A stretch of 64,000 bases of DNA, taken from the NCBI GenBank assembly GCA_963556495.2, contig OY747711.1, positions 37,738,914-37,802,913 on the forward strand, given 5' to 3'. Of the stretch, positions 45,736 to 57,362 are shown one piece after another. The translations under genes were made by a program, and so were the position numbers. The notes beneath the pieces were generated by a model, which was not told where the DNA came from, did not search any database, and saw nothing but the letters and a program-made list of their open reading frames with translations. Source of the stretch: Valencia hispanica. Lineage: Eukaryota; Chordata; Actinopteri; Cyprinodontiformes; Valenciidae. The first letter of the stretch is position 1. The number at the start of each line of letters is the position of its first letter.

Positions 45736-48312
45736 GCAAATCTGTCTGATTTATTTAGATAAGAGAATATTCATTTCCAGTGTTTAAATGTAGAGGGAAT
45801 AATAAATGGAAATCTTTCATATACAGTATACACTGAGTAATATACAGTGGTGAATGCTCACAAACATGAGTGGCATATTTGCAAATGTTTTTACTGATTT
45901 GCATCTATATATTTGCAACTACTCCAAATGCCATACGGGACATCTGACATGTTTCTTCGGATAATTTCAAGACCATCTAAGGCATTTAAGCATAATTTAT
46001 TTTATGTGTGCAAATAAAATCCCACCAATTACAACTAAGTCACTGATTGGAATGGTATCAGGAGATTAAGAAAAAAAACAATTCAAAGAATTTGATTAAA
46101 AAGATATGATATTTGAATGTACTTCCAGTATTTTATCAAATACTAGAGAAAACGTTTGTGGAAATGAAACTCTGCAAATGCCTGGACTCTTGTTTTTTTT
46201 CCTCTATAAAAACACTTGTAACTCTCTGATCAATGAGATGCTTAACCGAGGTAAAATCGTATTACATGTGTACAACTTCTAAAAACCTTTTGTTTTGACA
46301 GATATGTTCCTAAAGGAGCTTTGTTTTAGTTTAAATCAATATTTTACACTGAAGGATGTGTCAAATATGTTTCAATATTTCTCAAGCTTTTTGAGCTTCC
46401 ATCATTAAACTAATCTCTGGAACAGGTGTGGTTTTTTACTTGTACAGTAACCCAAAGGTTACTTTCATATTCACTTATCACCATAGCGACATAAAAAAAA
46501 TTCATCTTGTGCTGTTGGTATACATGATACAAAAATAAGAAGTTTGACCATAACTAAGTAGATTAGATTTTTTTAGATGTATGTAGTCAGAGCATGTCCA
46601 ATCAATAAACAAACAAAGCCATCACAAGACCCCCAGAGGGCTTGTGTTTTTACACACTATGTGACTCAGAACTTTTTCTTTTCATTGTAGTCAGGCATAT
46701 CAAGTAGGAAAACTTTTATATTCACTCAATATTCATTCAAAAAAAGTTAGCATTAAATATTTTTCTACTAATTTAGATTAATAACACAACGTTTGAATTA
46801 ATGTAATATTGAAATTAGTTGACATTTGTACTGTGGGAAAACATACAAATCAAATTTCAGTAGTTTGGTCAGTTCTGCTGATTATTTCTGAATAGGTGTC
46901 ACGTTTCGTATGCACTAGTAAATAAAAAAAACCCATTTATAATATGTGTTTGTCAGCATCGGAAAACTTGACCCTCCTACCTGATCGCACTGATTATGCA
47001 TTGAAATCTTGCACTGTAGACCAGATTATGACTGCAACAGCAAATGAGTAAGTTTGAGAAATAAACCCCGTCTTCACAATTTATTTAAAGCCTGTGTTTT
47101 ATAAAAATCCAAACAACTTTCAATTTAATAAATAATGTAAACAGACTGATATGGTTAGTAAATATGAATTTGGGGAATTTACAATTGGCTCATTAGTTAA
47201 CTCAAATACATGCTGCTCTGGTGGGAAACACTTTAACCTCGAAGTGTGCTCTTAAATGAAATTCTGCTTGGCTCTGAACACACTAGATATTAGGGGTTAT
47301 CTAGACTTCAGCTTGACCATATACATGCATTAACCATCAAGGGTTAAATTAATTTCAGTTAAAAATCCTGCGTTAATGCACATGTTGGTCTCCTACGTGT
47401 GTGCCTGAACAAATGAAAGGCGTTGAGTGAGTCACAGTTCAGTACAGGCCAGATCCAGATCCACCACTAATCAGGTTACATGATTAATGAGGGGGGGAAA
47501 TGGGTTCATGTTGTATTAAGAAAATGTGTGTTTGAACCCAAAGCGGTGCATATCAGCAGTCTAATGCATCAGCCATCGACTGGACACCTGAGATCCAGGG
47601 ACTGCTCTGCTGTTAGCTCCGTCCCAGTGGAGAGGCGCTGCATCGATTCTCCTCAAACTCCCACTTGTTCATTCGCTTTCTTACTGCTTCTCGATTTTTT
47701 TCCTGTCCATCTTTTATCCTTTGTGTCCTTCTAGACATTTCTTGCATTTCTTTCACACCTAATACTCACACCTAATAATGTAATACTCACTAACTCACCT
47801 CATTTTTTTTTATGTATCTGTCCTCCTCCTCTCATTTTACTGGCTTTCTCCACTTCTCTAACAGCTTCTTTTGGTCTGCACACATGGCACAATAGTAACA
47901 GTGTTTTCTGTGTCTGTTATTTAACTTCTGAATGATTTAGGTACATTTCTGGCTTCTTGGTGATGGCTAGCAGTCAGCTTTTGGAGTTGAAATGCGGAAT
48001 TATAATTTATTCTCTGAGATGTGAAGCATTTTGGGCTTGTGTGATATATTAGCTTGCCCTGCCCTGTCCAATAAAAAAGCATCCAGTGCCTAATTCTGGG
48101 AGCCAATCTGTAGAAGGAACACCACCAGGTTTCCATAACAAGACACAGTTAATTCATTCTTCATATGAGTTCTCTGAGGCTGGTTGCATCTTGACACTCT
48201 CTAGGGAGCTGAGCTGTTCTGTACACAGTAGCTGCAGCAAACGCACACAGTAACTAATGAATGATTAGTCTGCATTTAAACACAGAATCAGCTATAGTTT
48301 CCAGAGAACAAC
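45736..48312. other. Intergenic, no gene recognised
   Basis: Mostly AT-rich. The stretch 47210-47480 has balanced composition and several homeodomain-like cores (ATTAATTTCAG, ATGATTAATGAGG). It is a weak candidate for conserved regulatory sequence. No open frame shows a domain. Confidence 0.35.
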
Positions 48313-48332
48313 ATATATATATATATATATAT
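48313..48332. repeat. (AT)n microsatellite
   Basis: Ten AT units. Confidence 0.95.
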
Positions 48333-48374
48333 TAGGCTGTTTTTAGTTAAAGATGTAAAGTGTTGTATGATGAA

Positions 48375-48775
48375 ATTAATACAGCCATGCAAAACCATTT
48401 TTCTGGCTTGAACTTTTTTCAAATTTTATCTCATTGAAACCACAGTTTTCAATGTATTTAAATAAGATTTTATATGATAGACCAATATAGGCCTTGCAAA
48501 TTACTCTGTGCAAACCAACCTAGTCTTCAAACATGGTGGTAGCAGCATTATGCTGTGGGGATGCTTTTCTGCAGCAGAGACAGAATAGCTAGTCAGAGTA
48601 AATGGGCAACCCTGGAAAAAGTCCTTCTGGACGCTGCAAAATACTTGAAAAATAAGAATTTAGAAACTTTTCAGTGACAGTACTTTGTGTTGGTCTATGT
48701 CACGGAAGTTTGTGGTTGTAGGGAAAAGATATGTGAAACACTTAAAGGGTTTTAAATAGTTTTGAAAGGCACTGA
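48375..48775 (+). pseudogene. Tc1-like relic with large internal deletion
   Basis: Terminal-type sequence at the left (AGCCATGCAAAACCATTTTTCTGG and TTCAATGTATTTAAATAAGATTTTATATGATAGACC) is followed directly by TTCAAACATGGTGGTAGCAG (48525). The TGCTGTGGGGATGCTTTTCTGCAGCA block comes next, part of the catalytic domain. The right end GAAGTTTGTGGTTGTAGGG and GAAAGGCACTG (48765) closes it. It is a deleted, non-coding derivative of the same family as the 59-60 kb relic. Confidence 0.7.
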
Positions 48776-49914
48776 AGTGTTCCTCCATTCATCTAACCAG
48801 TGACTGAATATAATCTGAAACCAGAGTGCATAGATCTTACAAAACAGCCAATGTGGATACTGGTCTCTTTGTGGTGTAATTTGCTCCAGACTGAATCCCT
48901 AGGTCATGCGAATACGCCACATTTATGAATAATCAGAGAGCACTCAGTGTTTGCTCTCCTCAACTCAACCATCATCTCCAATGAGAAAGTTTACTCTGAA
49001 AAGTTTAGTTACTGATTCTAAGAAAGAAGACGTATGAGAAGCCCATTAAATCCAAATAACCCCGGGCTTAGAAAATCAAAGCAATAAAGCACATTGGATA
49101 AATAAATAAGTGAATGAAATGAAAATTATAGTCAAATCAGAACAATGTGAGGGAGACCACGAAAAAACCCTGAGATATGGAAACTAACCTGCAATATGTA
49201 GACAAACAATTACCTTACCATTTCATCAGTAAAGATGATTCACTGTTGCAGCATGCTGAAGTACACATGTGTACCCACACATGCAAAATGCATGTAAACC
49301 CAAATACAAACACAAGTGAACACACTGACAGACTCTCACTGTGAATCCTGCAGGACAGCGAGGAAAATATCAGTGCTTTCAAAGTATCACCAGTTATATT
49401 TTCATATTTCGTTCCCCCCTGCTGCTATAATTTTCTCCGCTGTCAAACAAATCAAAACGCCAAGACCAAACGGAGGCTCAGATTTTCCACTGTCAGGTTC
49501 ACAAACGCAGCGCTGTTACAAAAAGTGCTCTGTGCAAGAAGACAGGACCTGTGTGTGTTTAAATTACTTACAGCAAATGTTTGTGCAGATGACCTTCTTC
49601 TGGTTTCCAAGTCAGGGAAAACACCTCAACTCTGTGCTTTTCGCCATTATCTATGATAATAATATCTTAAAAGTTATTTATTTTCCAAAACAAGCCAATG
49701 CAATATGTACGATTCTTTGCCCTAACTTTAATGCTAAACTTTAATGAATGACAGAAATACTTACAGGTATTCATGGAGAATTTGATGCTATTGCAGTTGA
49801 CAGGGTGACATTTTAGTCTTCTACGTGTCAGTGCTGCTTTTCTTTATATATGTCCCTGCTACAACACATCACACATTCTCCATGAGACAAATGAATATGC
49901 TTTGAGGGGTTTCC
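48776..49914. other. Intergenic, no gene recognised
   Basis: The 142-codon plus frame at 49316-49744 has no recognised domain and ends in AT-rich sequence. A perfect 14-bp palindrome GTACACATGTGTAC lies at 49261-49274. Confidence 0.4.
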
Positions 49915-50345
49915 TGCTGGAAGTTGACCACCATCCCAGTTTCAAGTTTTCTCTAACAGGAAAAGCATCAGCACAGCATGATGCTGCATCCACTATTTAT
50001 CACTATGCAGATGTTGTGTTTAGGCATACAGAGAAGTCTTTGTAGGTATGCAGTTATGTCACACTCTTTCTATTATCAAAAGATGTGGCTACATAAGATT
50101 GGTTGCACTGGATTTTATTTAGGGGTATCAGGGGAAAAGGGAGTGAATACATTTGCACACCACACTTTCCAGATTTATGTTCGTAAAACAAATTGAAAAA
50201 CTTGTTTTATTTATATTCACAATCACACACTACTAATGTTTTTGGATCAATCACATTAAATCCCACAGATGGATGGATGTTTTTGGTTTATAACATGACA
50301 AAATGTTAAGAGGTTCTGGGGGTATGAACACTTTACAAGGAAAAA
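49915..50345 (-). pseudogene. Tc1-like relic, antisense
   Basis: GCACAGCATGATGCTGCATCC (49970) is the antisense of the Tc1 catalytic-domain region. TTGGTTGCACTGGATTTTATTTAGGGGTATCAG and the terminal GACAAAATGTTAAGAGGTTC with GTATGAACACTTTACAAGG belong to its end. Most coding sequence is deleted. Confidence 0.65.
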
Positions 50346-50349
50346 GAAG

Positions 50350-50900
50350 TCAAAAGATGAATCAAGGGTCCGCTTTATTTCCCAAACAGGATGGACAAGC
50401 TATCTGCTCCCTTCTGGTTACGTTTCCCCTCAGAGTGCCATCAGTCATCAGCAGGTCAGAGGTCAGGAGATTCATCAAAACAGTTTGTGCAACATGAGGT
50501 ACACAAAGGAGCCTCTCAGGATAAGAAGCAGCTTGCTGTGTTTATGGCCGCCTACATTAAGGCCTAGACTGTCATCACCTGTCAAGGCCTGCTCGGTGTG
50601 AACTCATCAACCATTCTGATGAGCTGTAACGGCAAACAATCAAAGAAATTGCTCTTTGTCTTTTCATCGCTGATTCTCGCACAATGATTATAAGGTGCTA
50701 TAGTTAAATTTTTGTAGCTTTTCCCCTGCTCTTGATTCCATTTTATTACAGAATGAGGGCCCGCTAGATAAATTAGTGGGAAGCTGGTAAATATTATGGT
50801 CATAAATGGCCTTTTCAGCCAAGCTTGCACATACATTTATGCAAGTGTTTATAGATCAACCTCTGTGTGAAATAAAACCTCTTAAAGCATAATTCTAATG
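50350..50900. promoter_or_regulatory. Possible conserved non-coding block
   Basis: Around 550 bp with no repeat hallmarks, balanced composition and words such as TTTATGGCCGCC, AATAATTTATCTAGCGGG-type inverses and CATAAATGGCC. These look like enhancer-type sequence. It lies between two transposon insertions yet seems uninterrupted. The assignment is by texture only. Confidence 0.22.
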
Positions 50901-50970
50901 AATAAAATATAAAAAAATATGTGAGTCTAGATTATTGCCATCATTGTTTGTTGTAAACTCAGCAAAAAAA

Positions 50971-52248
50971 TTCAATTTCAATTCAGTTTATTTTTTTCAG
51001 TTTATTTATATAGCGCCAATTCACAACAGATGTCATCTCAAGGCACTTAACAAGAAGTAATTTCAATACATTTATACAAACATTCCAATCAGTTAAAAAG
51101 TTTCCTATTTAAGGAATCCCAGCAGATTGCGTCAGTCATTGGCGTGAGGTTGGGCAGACTTTCCAACCACAGCAATCCTTCAGCAATCCCTCATACTGAG
51201 CAAGCATGTAGCGACGGTGGAGAGGAAAAACTCCCCTTTAACAGGAAGAAACCTCCAACAGAACCAGGCTCAGTAGGAGCGGCCATCTGCCACGACCGTC
51301 TGGGGGTTTGAGAAGACAGAGCAGAGACACAGAAGGAACAGAAGATCTGATATAGGAGTACTTTCTGTTACAGAAAGTAAAAAGTTGATAACAGGACACA
51401 GTGGATGTTCCGCCACTGGGAGCATCATCCCAGTCGATGCCCCCCATCCAACAGGGCATTCAAGCCAAGCAGGATACCAGACCAGGTATATCTTCTATGG
51501 AGAGAACAACACTGAGAGAACACAAAGTTAACAGTTGAAATAACAGAATGTACTGTAATACAACTGGAGAGTATTAGTAGAAAAGGAAGTAGCACAGTGA
51601 AGAAAATTGGTAAGTCTGTCCTCCAGCAGTCTAAGCCTTTAGCAGCATAACTACAGAGATAGCTCAGGATGACCTAAGCCACTCTAACTATAAGCTTTAT
51701 CAAAAAGGAAAGTTTTAAGCCTGGCCTTAAAAGTAAAGTAAAGAGTGTCTGCCTCACGGACTAAAGCTGGGAGCTGGTTCCACAGGAGAGGAGCCTGATA
51801 ACTAAAATATCTGCCTCCCATTCTACTTTTAGAAATCCTAGGAACTACAAGTAAACCTGCAGTCTGAGAGCGAAGTGCTCTGTTGGGAAAATATGCAACA
51901 ATTAGATCTCTGATGTATGATGGAGCTTGATTATTAAGGGCTTTGTGTGTAAGAAGAAGGATCTTAAATTCTATTCTGGATTTAACAGGGAGCCAATGAA
52001 GGGAAGCTAAAACAGGAGAAATGTGATCTCTCTTTTTAATATTCATCAGAACTCTTGCTGCCGCATTTTGGATCAACTGAAGGCTTTTAATGGCATTTTG
52101 TGGACTACCTGATAGTAAAGAATTACAGTAGTCCAGCCTTGAGGTAACAAATGCAAGGACTAGTTTCTCAGCATCACTCCTGGACAGGATGTTTCTAATT
52201 TTAGCAATATTCCGGAGGTGAAAGAAGTAAATCCCAGAAACCTGTTTA
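50971..52248 (-). mobile_element. L2/CR1-like LINE, 5'-truncated, young
   Basis: On the minus strand this is the last part of a LINE ORF followed by its 3' UTR and terminus. The UTR spans 51683-50971 and ends GGCGCTATATAAATAAACTG. It inserted in the A-run of the Tc1 left repeat, and A-rich sequence flanks both sides, consistent with target-primed integration. The ORF is open for 188 codons within the LINE. The 3' UTR is nearly identical to the inverted piece at 33.06-33.3 kb, which suggests recent activity of this family. Confidence 0.87.
51684..52248 (-). CDS. LINE reverse transcriptase, C-terminal fragment
   Basis: This is the thumb and C-terminal region of an L2/CR1-like ORF2 protein. In intact elements it copies the LINE RNA at the chromosome target. 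The frame shows YFFHLRNIAKIRNILSR, AEKLVLAFVTSRLDYCNSLL and QNAIKSLQLIQNAAARVL. It then has HISPVLASLHWLPVKSRIEF, ALNNQAPSYIRDLI and a terminal LKTFLFDKAYS before the stop at 51684. The frame stays open upstream to 52307, but the first 20 residues are Tc1-derived, so the element boundary at about 52248 was used instead. No endonuclease or palm domain is present, so it cannot act alone. Confidence 0.8.
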
Positions 52249-52494
52249 AAAAGAAACTTCCCTTTTTCAGGACTGTGTATTTCAACAATAATGTTGTAAA
52301 AATCCAAATAACTTTACAGATCTTCATTGTAAAGGGTGTAAACAATGTTTTCCATGCATGTTCAATTAACCATAATCAAATAATTAACATGCACCTGTGG
52401 AATGGTCGTTAAGACCTTAACAGCTTATAGAAAGTAGGCATTTAAGGTCACAGTTCTAAAAACGCAGGACACTAAAGAGACTTGTCTACCGACT

Positions 52495-53530
52495 ATGAAA
52501 AACACCCGAAGAAAGATGCCCAGGGTCCCTGCTCATCTGTGTGAACGTGCATTAGGCATGCAGCAGGGAGGCATGAGGACTGCTGATGTGGCTAGGGCAA
52601 TAAATTGCCATGTCCGCACTGTGAGACGCCTAAGACAGCGCTACAGGGAGACAGGAAGGACAGCTGATCATCCTCGCAGTGGAAGACCACGTGTAACAAC
52701 ACCTGCACAGGATCGGTACATCCGAATATCACACCTGCGTGACAGGTACAGGATAGCCACAACAACTGCCCGAGTCACACCAGGAACACACAATCCCTGA
52801 GTGCTCAGACTGTCCGCAATAGGCTGAGAGAGGCTGGACTGAAGGCTTGTAGGCCTGTTGTAAGGCAGGTCCTTACCAGACATCACCAGCAGCAACACCG
52901 CCTATGGGCACAAACCCACCTTCCCTGGACCAGACAGGAGTGGCAAAAAGTGCTCTTCACTGATGAGTCCCGGTTTTGTCTCACCAGGGGTGATGGACGG
53001 CTTCGTGTTTATCGTCGAAGGAATGAGCGTTACACGAGGCCTGTACCCTGGAGCGGGATTGATTTGGAGATGCGGGGTCCGTCATGGTCTGGGGCGGTAT
53101 ATCACATCACCATCGGACTGAGCTTGTTGTCATTGCGGGCAATCTCAATGCCTTGTGGTACAGGGAAGACATCCTCCTCCCTCATGTGGTACCCTTTATG
53201 CATGCTCATCCAGACATGATCCTCCAGCAGGACAATGCCACCAGCCATACTCCTCGTTTTGTGCGTGAGTTTCTGCATGACAGCAATGTCAGTGTTCTGG
53301 CATGGCCAGCGAAGAGCCCGGATCTCAATCCCATTGAGCACGTCTGGGACCTGTTGGATCGCAGGGTGAGGGCTAGGGCCATTCGCCCCAGAAATGTCCA
53401 GGAACTTTCAAGTGCCTTGGTGGAAGAGTGGGGTAACATCTCACAGCAAGAACTGACAAATCTGGTCCAGTCCATGAGGAGGAGATGCACTGCAGTACTT
53501 CAAGCAGCTGGTGGCCACACCAGATACTGA
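52495..53530 (+). pseudogene. Tc1-like transposase with two frameshifts
   Basis: A DDE transposase of about 345 residues was the ancestral product. The first frame (52495-52800) starts MKNTRRKMPRVPAHL and has a paired-type helix-turn-helix with TADVARAINCHVRTVRRLR. RSGRPRVTTPAQDR follows, including the GRPR hook linking the two DNA-binding subdomains. A small deletion at about 52796 shifts the frame. The next piece carries KVLFTDESRFCL with the first catalytic Asp (52960s). A one-base loss near 53035 (TACACGAGGC) shifts again. The last piece (53084-53530) has MVWGGIS, LQQDNATSHT (second Asp) and SPDLNPIEHVWD with the Glu, then runs to GGHTRY and a natural stop. All three catalytic residues survive, but not in a single frame. 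Confidence 0.9.
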
Positions 53531-53731
53531 CGGGTACTTTTGATTTTGAGCCTCCCTTCATTTAAGGACACATTGTTCAATTTCTGTTAGTCACATGTCT
53601 GTGAAACATTTTTAGTTTATGTCTTATGGTGTTGACTCTTTTAGTGTTCATACAAATATTTACACACATTAAGTTTACTGAAAGTAAAAACAGTTGAAAG
53701 TCAGAGGACATTTCTTTTTTTGCTGAGTTTA

Positions 53732-54502
53732 TGTTTTTGTACTGAAGTTAGCAGGGTTTTTAAGGTTTGGGTTGCTTAAAAAGACCACAGCACATGGTGC
53801 CTTTCCACAAGCTATGAGTGAAGTCTATTATGTTTGACACAGGTTGATTGCCAGACAGCTGGAGTTTAGGATAAACTTCCCTCAAGCATCCAAATGCGCT
53901 GTTTAGCAGATCATTTAGGTTTTTATGATTTCTTTAGTATGGTGCTCTTCTGGGTTTGTCCGTAAAACCCAGCCAAATGTGTGTTTACCATGAATTTGCC
54001 ACAAAGTTCAGTTTATATGCGGTTCAGCAGTGAGTGATGTTCAACTGACAGAATTGAGAGCAGGCGTCTGTCCACCCGAAGAGCGCACTGGATCCATTAG
54101 CCGGTGTTTGGACACCTGTAGGGGCTGGGGCTGCTGTCAACAAGGGGCTTCGGTACATCGAGAGATTATCCAAACAGTGGGACCCTGGCTAATAAAAACA
54201 AGTCCCCCTGTTTAATGCATTAGTGCTGTATTAGTACGAAGAATGGGGACCTGAAGGTCTGACTGATGCACCCTTCAGAGCTGTTAAAGGGATCTTCTGT
54301 AAATAATTTGTAATTTATTACAGATTGTATTTATTAGATTGAAAACTGCAGGATTTCCATCATTTTCAGGTGGTGAGGAAGGGATGTAGTTTTAACATAC
54401 ACATATACTAAAAGATGCTTTATAATAGATACACAGTCATATGCAGAAGATGAATCACACACATTGAAGGAAATTGTTAATGTTTCTCTTTCTTGCTAAT
54501 GT
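53732..54502. other. Intergenic; possible conserved part at 53950-54290
   Basis: The part 53950-54290 is richer in G+C and free of repeat hallmarks, with CCATTAGCCGGTG and GGCTAATAAAAACAAG words. It could be conserved non-coding sequence. No gene recognised. Confidence 0.3.
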
Positions 54503-55065
54503 AGAATAGAATAGAATAGAATAGAAATATCCTTTATTCCCCCTCACTATGGAATGACAGGCAAATAGAAGCATGCATTTTCATACAATTTAAAATATAA
54601 AAACAAAATGTCTGAGAAAGAAGAGATTCTACAGTAAGGACACATTTACAACATAAGAAAAAGAAATATTGTTATTAGAATTGACATACTCAGATTCAAG
54701 AAACTAATTAGGATAAGTTAGATTTCATAGTTTTCTATTCCAGACGACAATAAAAAAAAAAAAATTCTAAATATAAAAAAGCAAAATAATGTTCACAAGA
54801 GTATGAGAGGAATGGTGGTTGGAGAGTCTAGAACCTGCGATTAACGTTTCTTTGTCCACTTAGAATGTAGCAGTCTGTCACTGAAGGAATTCTGCAACAG
54901 TTTCCATGGGGTGGAAGACATTGTCCAACAGTGATTTTATTTTTCATAGAGTTCTTCTGTCTTTCTCCACCTGCACTGGGTCGAGGGGGAATCCTAGGAC
55001 AGAGCTTGCCTTTCTGATGACCTTATCTAACAACTTCCTCTCAGCTCCCTCTCATAATAGTTAAA
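54503..55065 (-). pseudogene. LINE relic, C-terminal coding end and tail
   Basis: The plus strand starts with AGAAT units (54503-54526) and AATATCCTTTATTCCCC, the inverse of a LINE terminus. On the minus strand 55040-54850 reads LLDKVIRKASSVLGFPLDP, DRRTL, SLLDNVFHP and a decayed remainder with stops. This is the C-terminal end of a fish non-LTR ORF that normally reads about 'KLIRKASSVLGCPLDPVQ'. The part between tail and ORF is AT-rich UTR. This is a different LINE family from the L2-like copies at 32, 42 and 51 kb. Confidence 0.75.
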
Positions 55066-55378
55066 GGTTTAAGTTCATAAGTTTATAGAGAGGCAATATC
55101 TTACCTGTACCAAATAAACCAAAACTAAAGGAAACCTCAAGTCTAGCATTAACAATTTCTTTGTCACATTTGCAAAAGAGAAATTTTTCCAAACAAATCA
55201 AAATAACTTATGGAGGTGGGAGTTAGTGCACCACCAATTATCCCCCTGTCTAAAACATGCTAACAGAATAACTCACCAAAAGAACTGTTAAATAGTGTTC
55301 AGTCAATTACTGAAATACTTTTGCTTTTCAATATGACTGGGATTAAAATGTCCATAAACCATCATTTGCATAAACCAC
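55066..55378. other. Short intergenic stretch
   Basis: Nothing recognised. Confidence 0.4.
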
Positions 55379-55382
55379 TTAA

Positions 55383-55779
55383 AGCTGCAGTCCGAAGAAT
55401 ATATTTATGTATCAAAGTTTTATAAATCTTTAAAATGATACTGAGGTTCAATACTATGATAAAAGGCTAGTGCTCCACAACCCTTGTTATTTTTACAATC
55501 CCACCTTCCTCCCGTAGACCCAAATGCATTTCACACTGAGCGCCAAATTTTTTTTAGCCAATAGAATTTGAGTTTCCGCATTGTCGACTGTCAATCAACT
55601 TGCATGCGGATCGCGCAAACGTGTGAACATGGGGCCACGCACACAGGCCGTTCTGTGTTTTCCTGTTTACAGTCGCCATATTGTGAGAGAGCATCAGTCA
55701 TGCTCAGAGTGTTTTGGGAGGGGCCTTGGTGCATCGGATTCAAAAAATCTCTCTCCCTCAAATACTCCGGACTGCAGCT
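55383..55779. mobile_element. MITE, 397 bp, TTAA target duplication
   Basis: The ends AGCTGCAGTCCGAAG (55383) and the inverse CTCCGGACTGCAGCT (55765-55779) form a terminal repeat with one mismatch. Each is flanked by TTAA (55379-55382 and 55780-55783). The interior is GC-richer and CpG-containing. The overlapping 71- and 95-codon plus frames inside it are not gene-like. TTAA duplications are typical of piggyBac and Kolobok; which one is not decided. Confidence 0.82.
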
Positions 55780-55783
55780 TTAA

Positions 55784-57230
55784 AGTGCTTTTGAGGTTGA
55801 AGATAAAAAATGGAGATGAGAGCTATCTACTGCAAGCTAGATATAACTCTCTTATAATCTCTCATTAGAAGTAGTCTATGATTATATACATCTTACCTAT
55901 ATATACTGCAGATAAAATAGCTGCTTTTACCCTTTCAACAGAGGCTCTGTAGCTAAAATATCTTAGATTCTTGTAAAATACCAAATATCAGATTGGAGAC
56001 TTTTAAAAACCTTTCCCACAAATTAATAAACCCAAGTTTTTAAAAGAAATATGCATAAAAAGAAATATATTGTGTGGAAATAATTAAGAAGCAATTTGTT
56101 CCATAGTTTGCAGCCTTCTCAGAGTCTGCGTTGTCTCCATCTATACCAACCCAGAGTACAGTGAGTGCAGTGTACTTCCACTGCCCTACAGCACCTTAAC
56201 CCTGGGTGTGTGGACCAGGTCATGGACATAAACTTCCAATTTCTGCCCATGACATTTATTAACTCCCACAACTACGACAGCTGCTATATTTTTTCCTCTC
56301 AAGGTATGGAAAATTAAATAATCTAATTTTCTTTGCCCAACCCTATTTTGTGTAATGTTTCTAATTATGAGTTCAGGGAAAGATTTTAACACATTAAATC
56401 ATTTATTTTTACAGTTAAGGTCCTCCTTTTCCACCAATCCAGCGCACGTGTCTTACCACTCTGTAATCCTGTTAGAACAACAGTTAATACACAGGCAGGG
56501 AGTTAACAGTTTAATTTAAAGCAAACTAGATTTTTTTAAACCAACAAAAGTATAGATAGACAGACAGACAGATGAGGTCTGTCCAAAATGTAACGTCAAT
56601 TCAGCTTGATAACTTGTGTATTAAACAAAAGAGGTGCAAAGTCTGTATATTGAATAGATTTAATTATTTTAATATTTATAAAAATCAGCTTTGCATAGTA
56701 TTATACAGGAGTCTTTAATGCTAATAACTGTTAGCGAGACGGCATAATGGCATCAGGGGATAATTGCTGGTCTCTGAGGTAGTGGGGACGCTGCTGGCAA
56801 TAACTGGGAATTTGCTTTTTATTAAAAACTGCTTTGTTGACTGGGAATAAATTCATTTAGGCCTGTATTATATCTGCAGATAGGGAATAAACTGCTAAGG
56901 ATGTAGCATTAAAAGCCTCAGGCAAATGTGCAGGCATACTCTGGGAATGTGTGTTTGTTTTTCTTACCCTGGCTAATAAATATCCATCACTTCACATTGA
57001 CTCTCATCTTTTCCTGAGTATTGTCTTTGTTAAACTGCTAAGTAGCTCTGATGATGCTTTTTAAACATATTTATTTTATACTTCCGTATTTATAATTCTA
57101 GCTGTGTTAACCAAGCCAATCTCCAACATATGTTGATAAAAATCATTTAATATCTTAACTCTGCAATCATTTTGTCTTTATTTTAAAATACTAAAATACT
57201 GTACACTGACTTCTCTCAATCATATGGTGT
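55784..57230. other. Intergenic, with one dispersed motif and a possible conserved part
   Basis: The piece 55870-55905 (AGTAGTCTATGATTAT then ACATCTTACC) recurs at 57275-57310. The stretch 56730-57000 has homeodomain-like cores and a repeat-free appearance, so it may be conserved non-coding sequence. No gene was recognised. Confidence 0.35.
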
Positions 57231-57362
57231 GGCATATGCTCTTAAAGAAAACCTATATCTTCTGATATTGCAGCAGTAGTCTATGATTATTTACATCTTA
57301 CCCGTATATAATAAATTTGGCATAAGCTCTTAAAGAAAACCTATTTCTTCTGATATTGCAGC
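57231..57362. repeat. Two-copy direct repeat, 88-bp period
   Basis: The roughly 44-bp block starting GGCATATGCTCTTAAAG (57231) recurs at 57319 as GGCATAAGCTCTTAAAG, with few differences through TTCTGATATTGCAGC. The 36-bp spacer between copies matches 55870-55905. Confidence 0.9.

Larger units (their letters stand above)
50956..53729 (+). mobile_element. Tc1-like transposon with intact-looking ends, LINE inserted
   Basis: The left end AACTCAGCAAAAAAA (50956-50970) and the right end, the inverse of AACTCAGCAAAAAAAGAAATG (53709-53729), are both flanked by TA (50954-50955, 53730-53731), the Tc1/mariner target. The left repeat is broken by a LINE after the A-run and resumes as AAGAAACTTCCCTTTTTCAGG at about 52249. 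Without the LINE the element is about 1.5 kb, normal for Tc1. The transposase gene is recognisable almost end to end but has frameshifts. Confidence 0.9.

Noticed and set aside
49316..49744. 142-codon plus-strand open frame
   Set aside because: No recognisable domain, no signal or splice evidence, AT-rich 3' part; compatible with chance.
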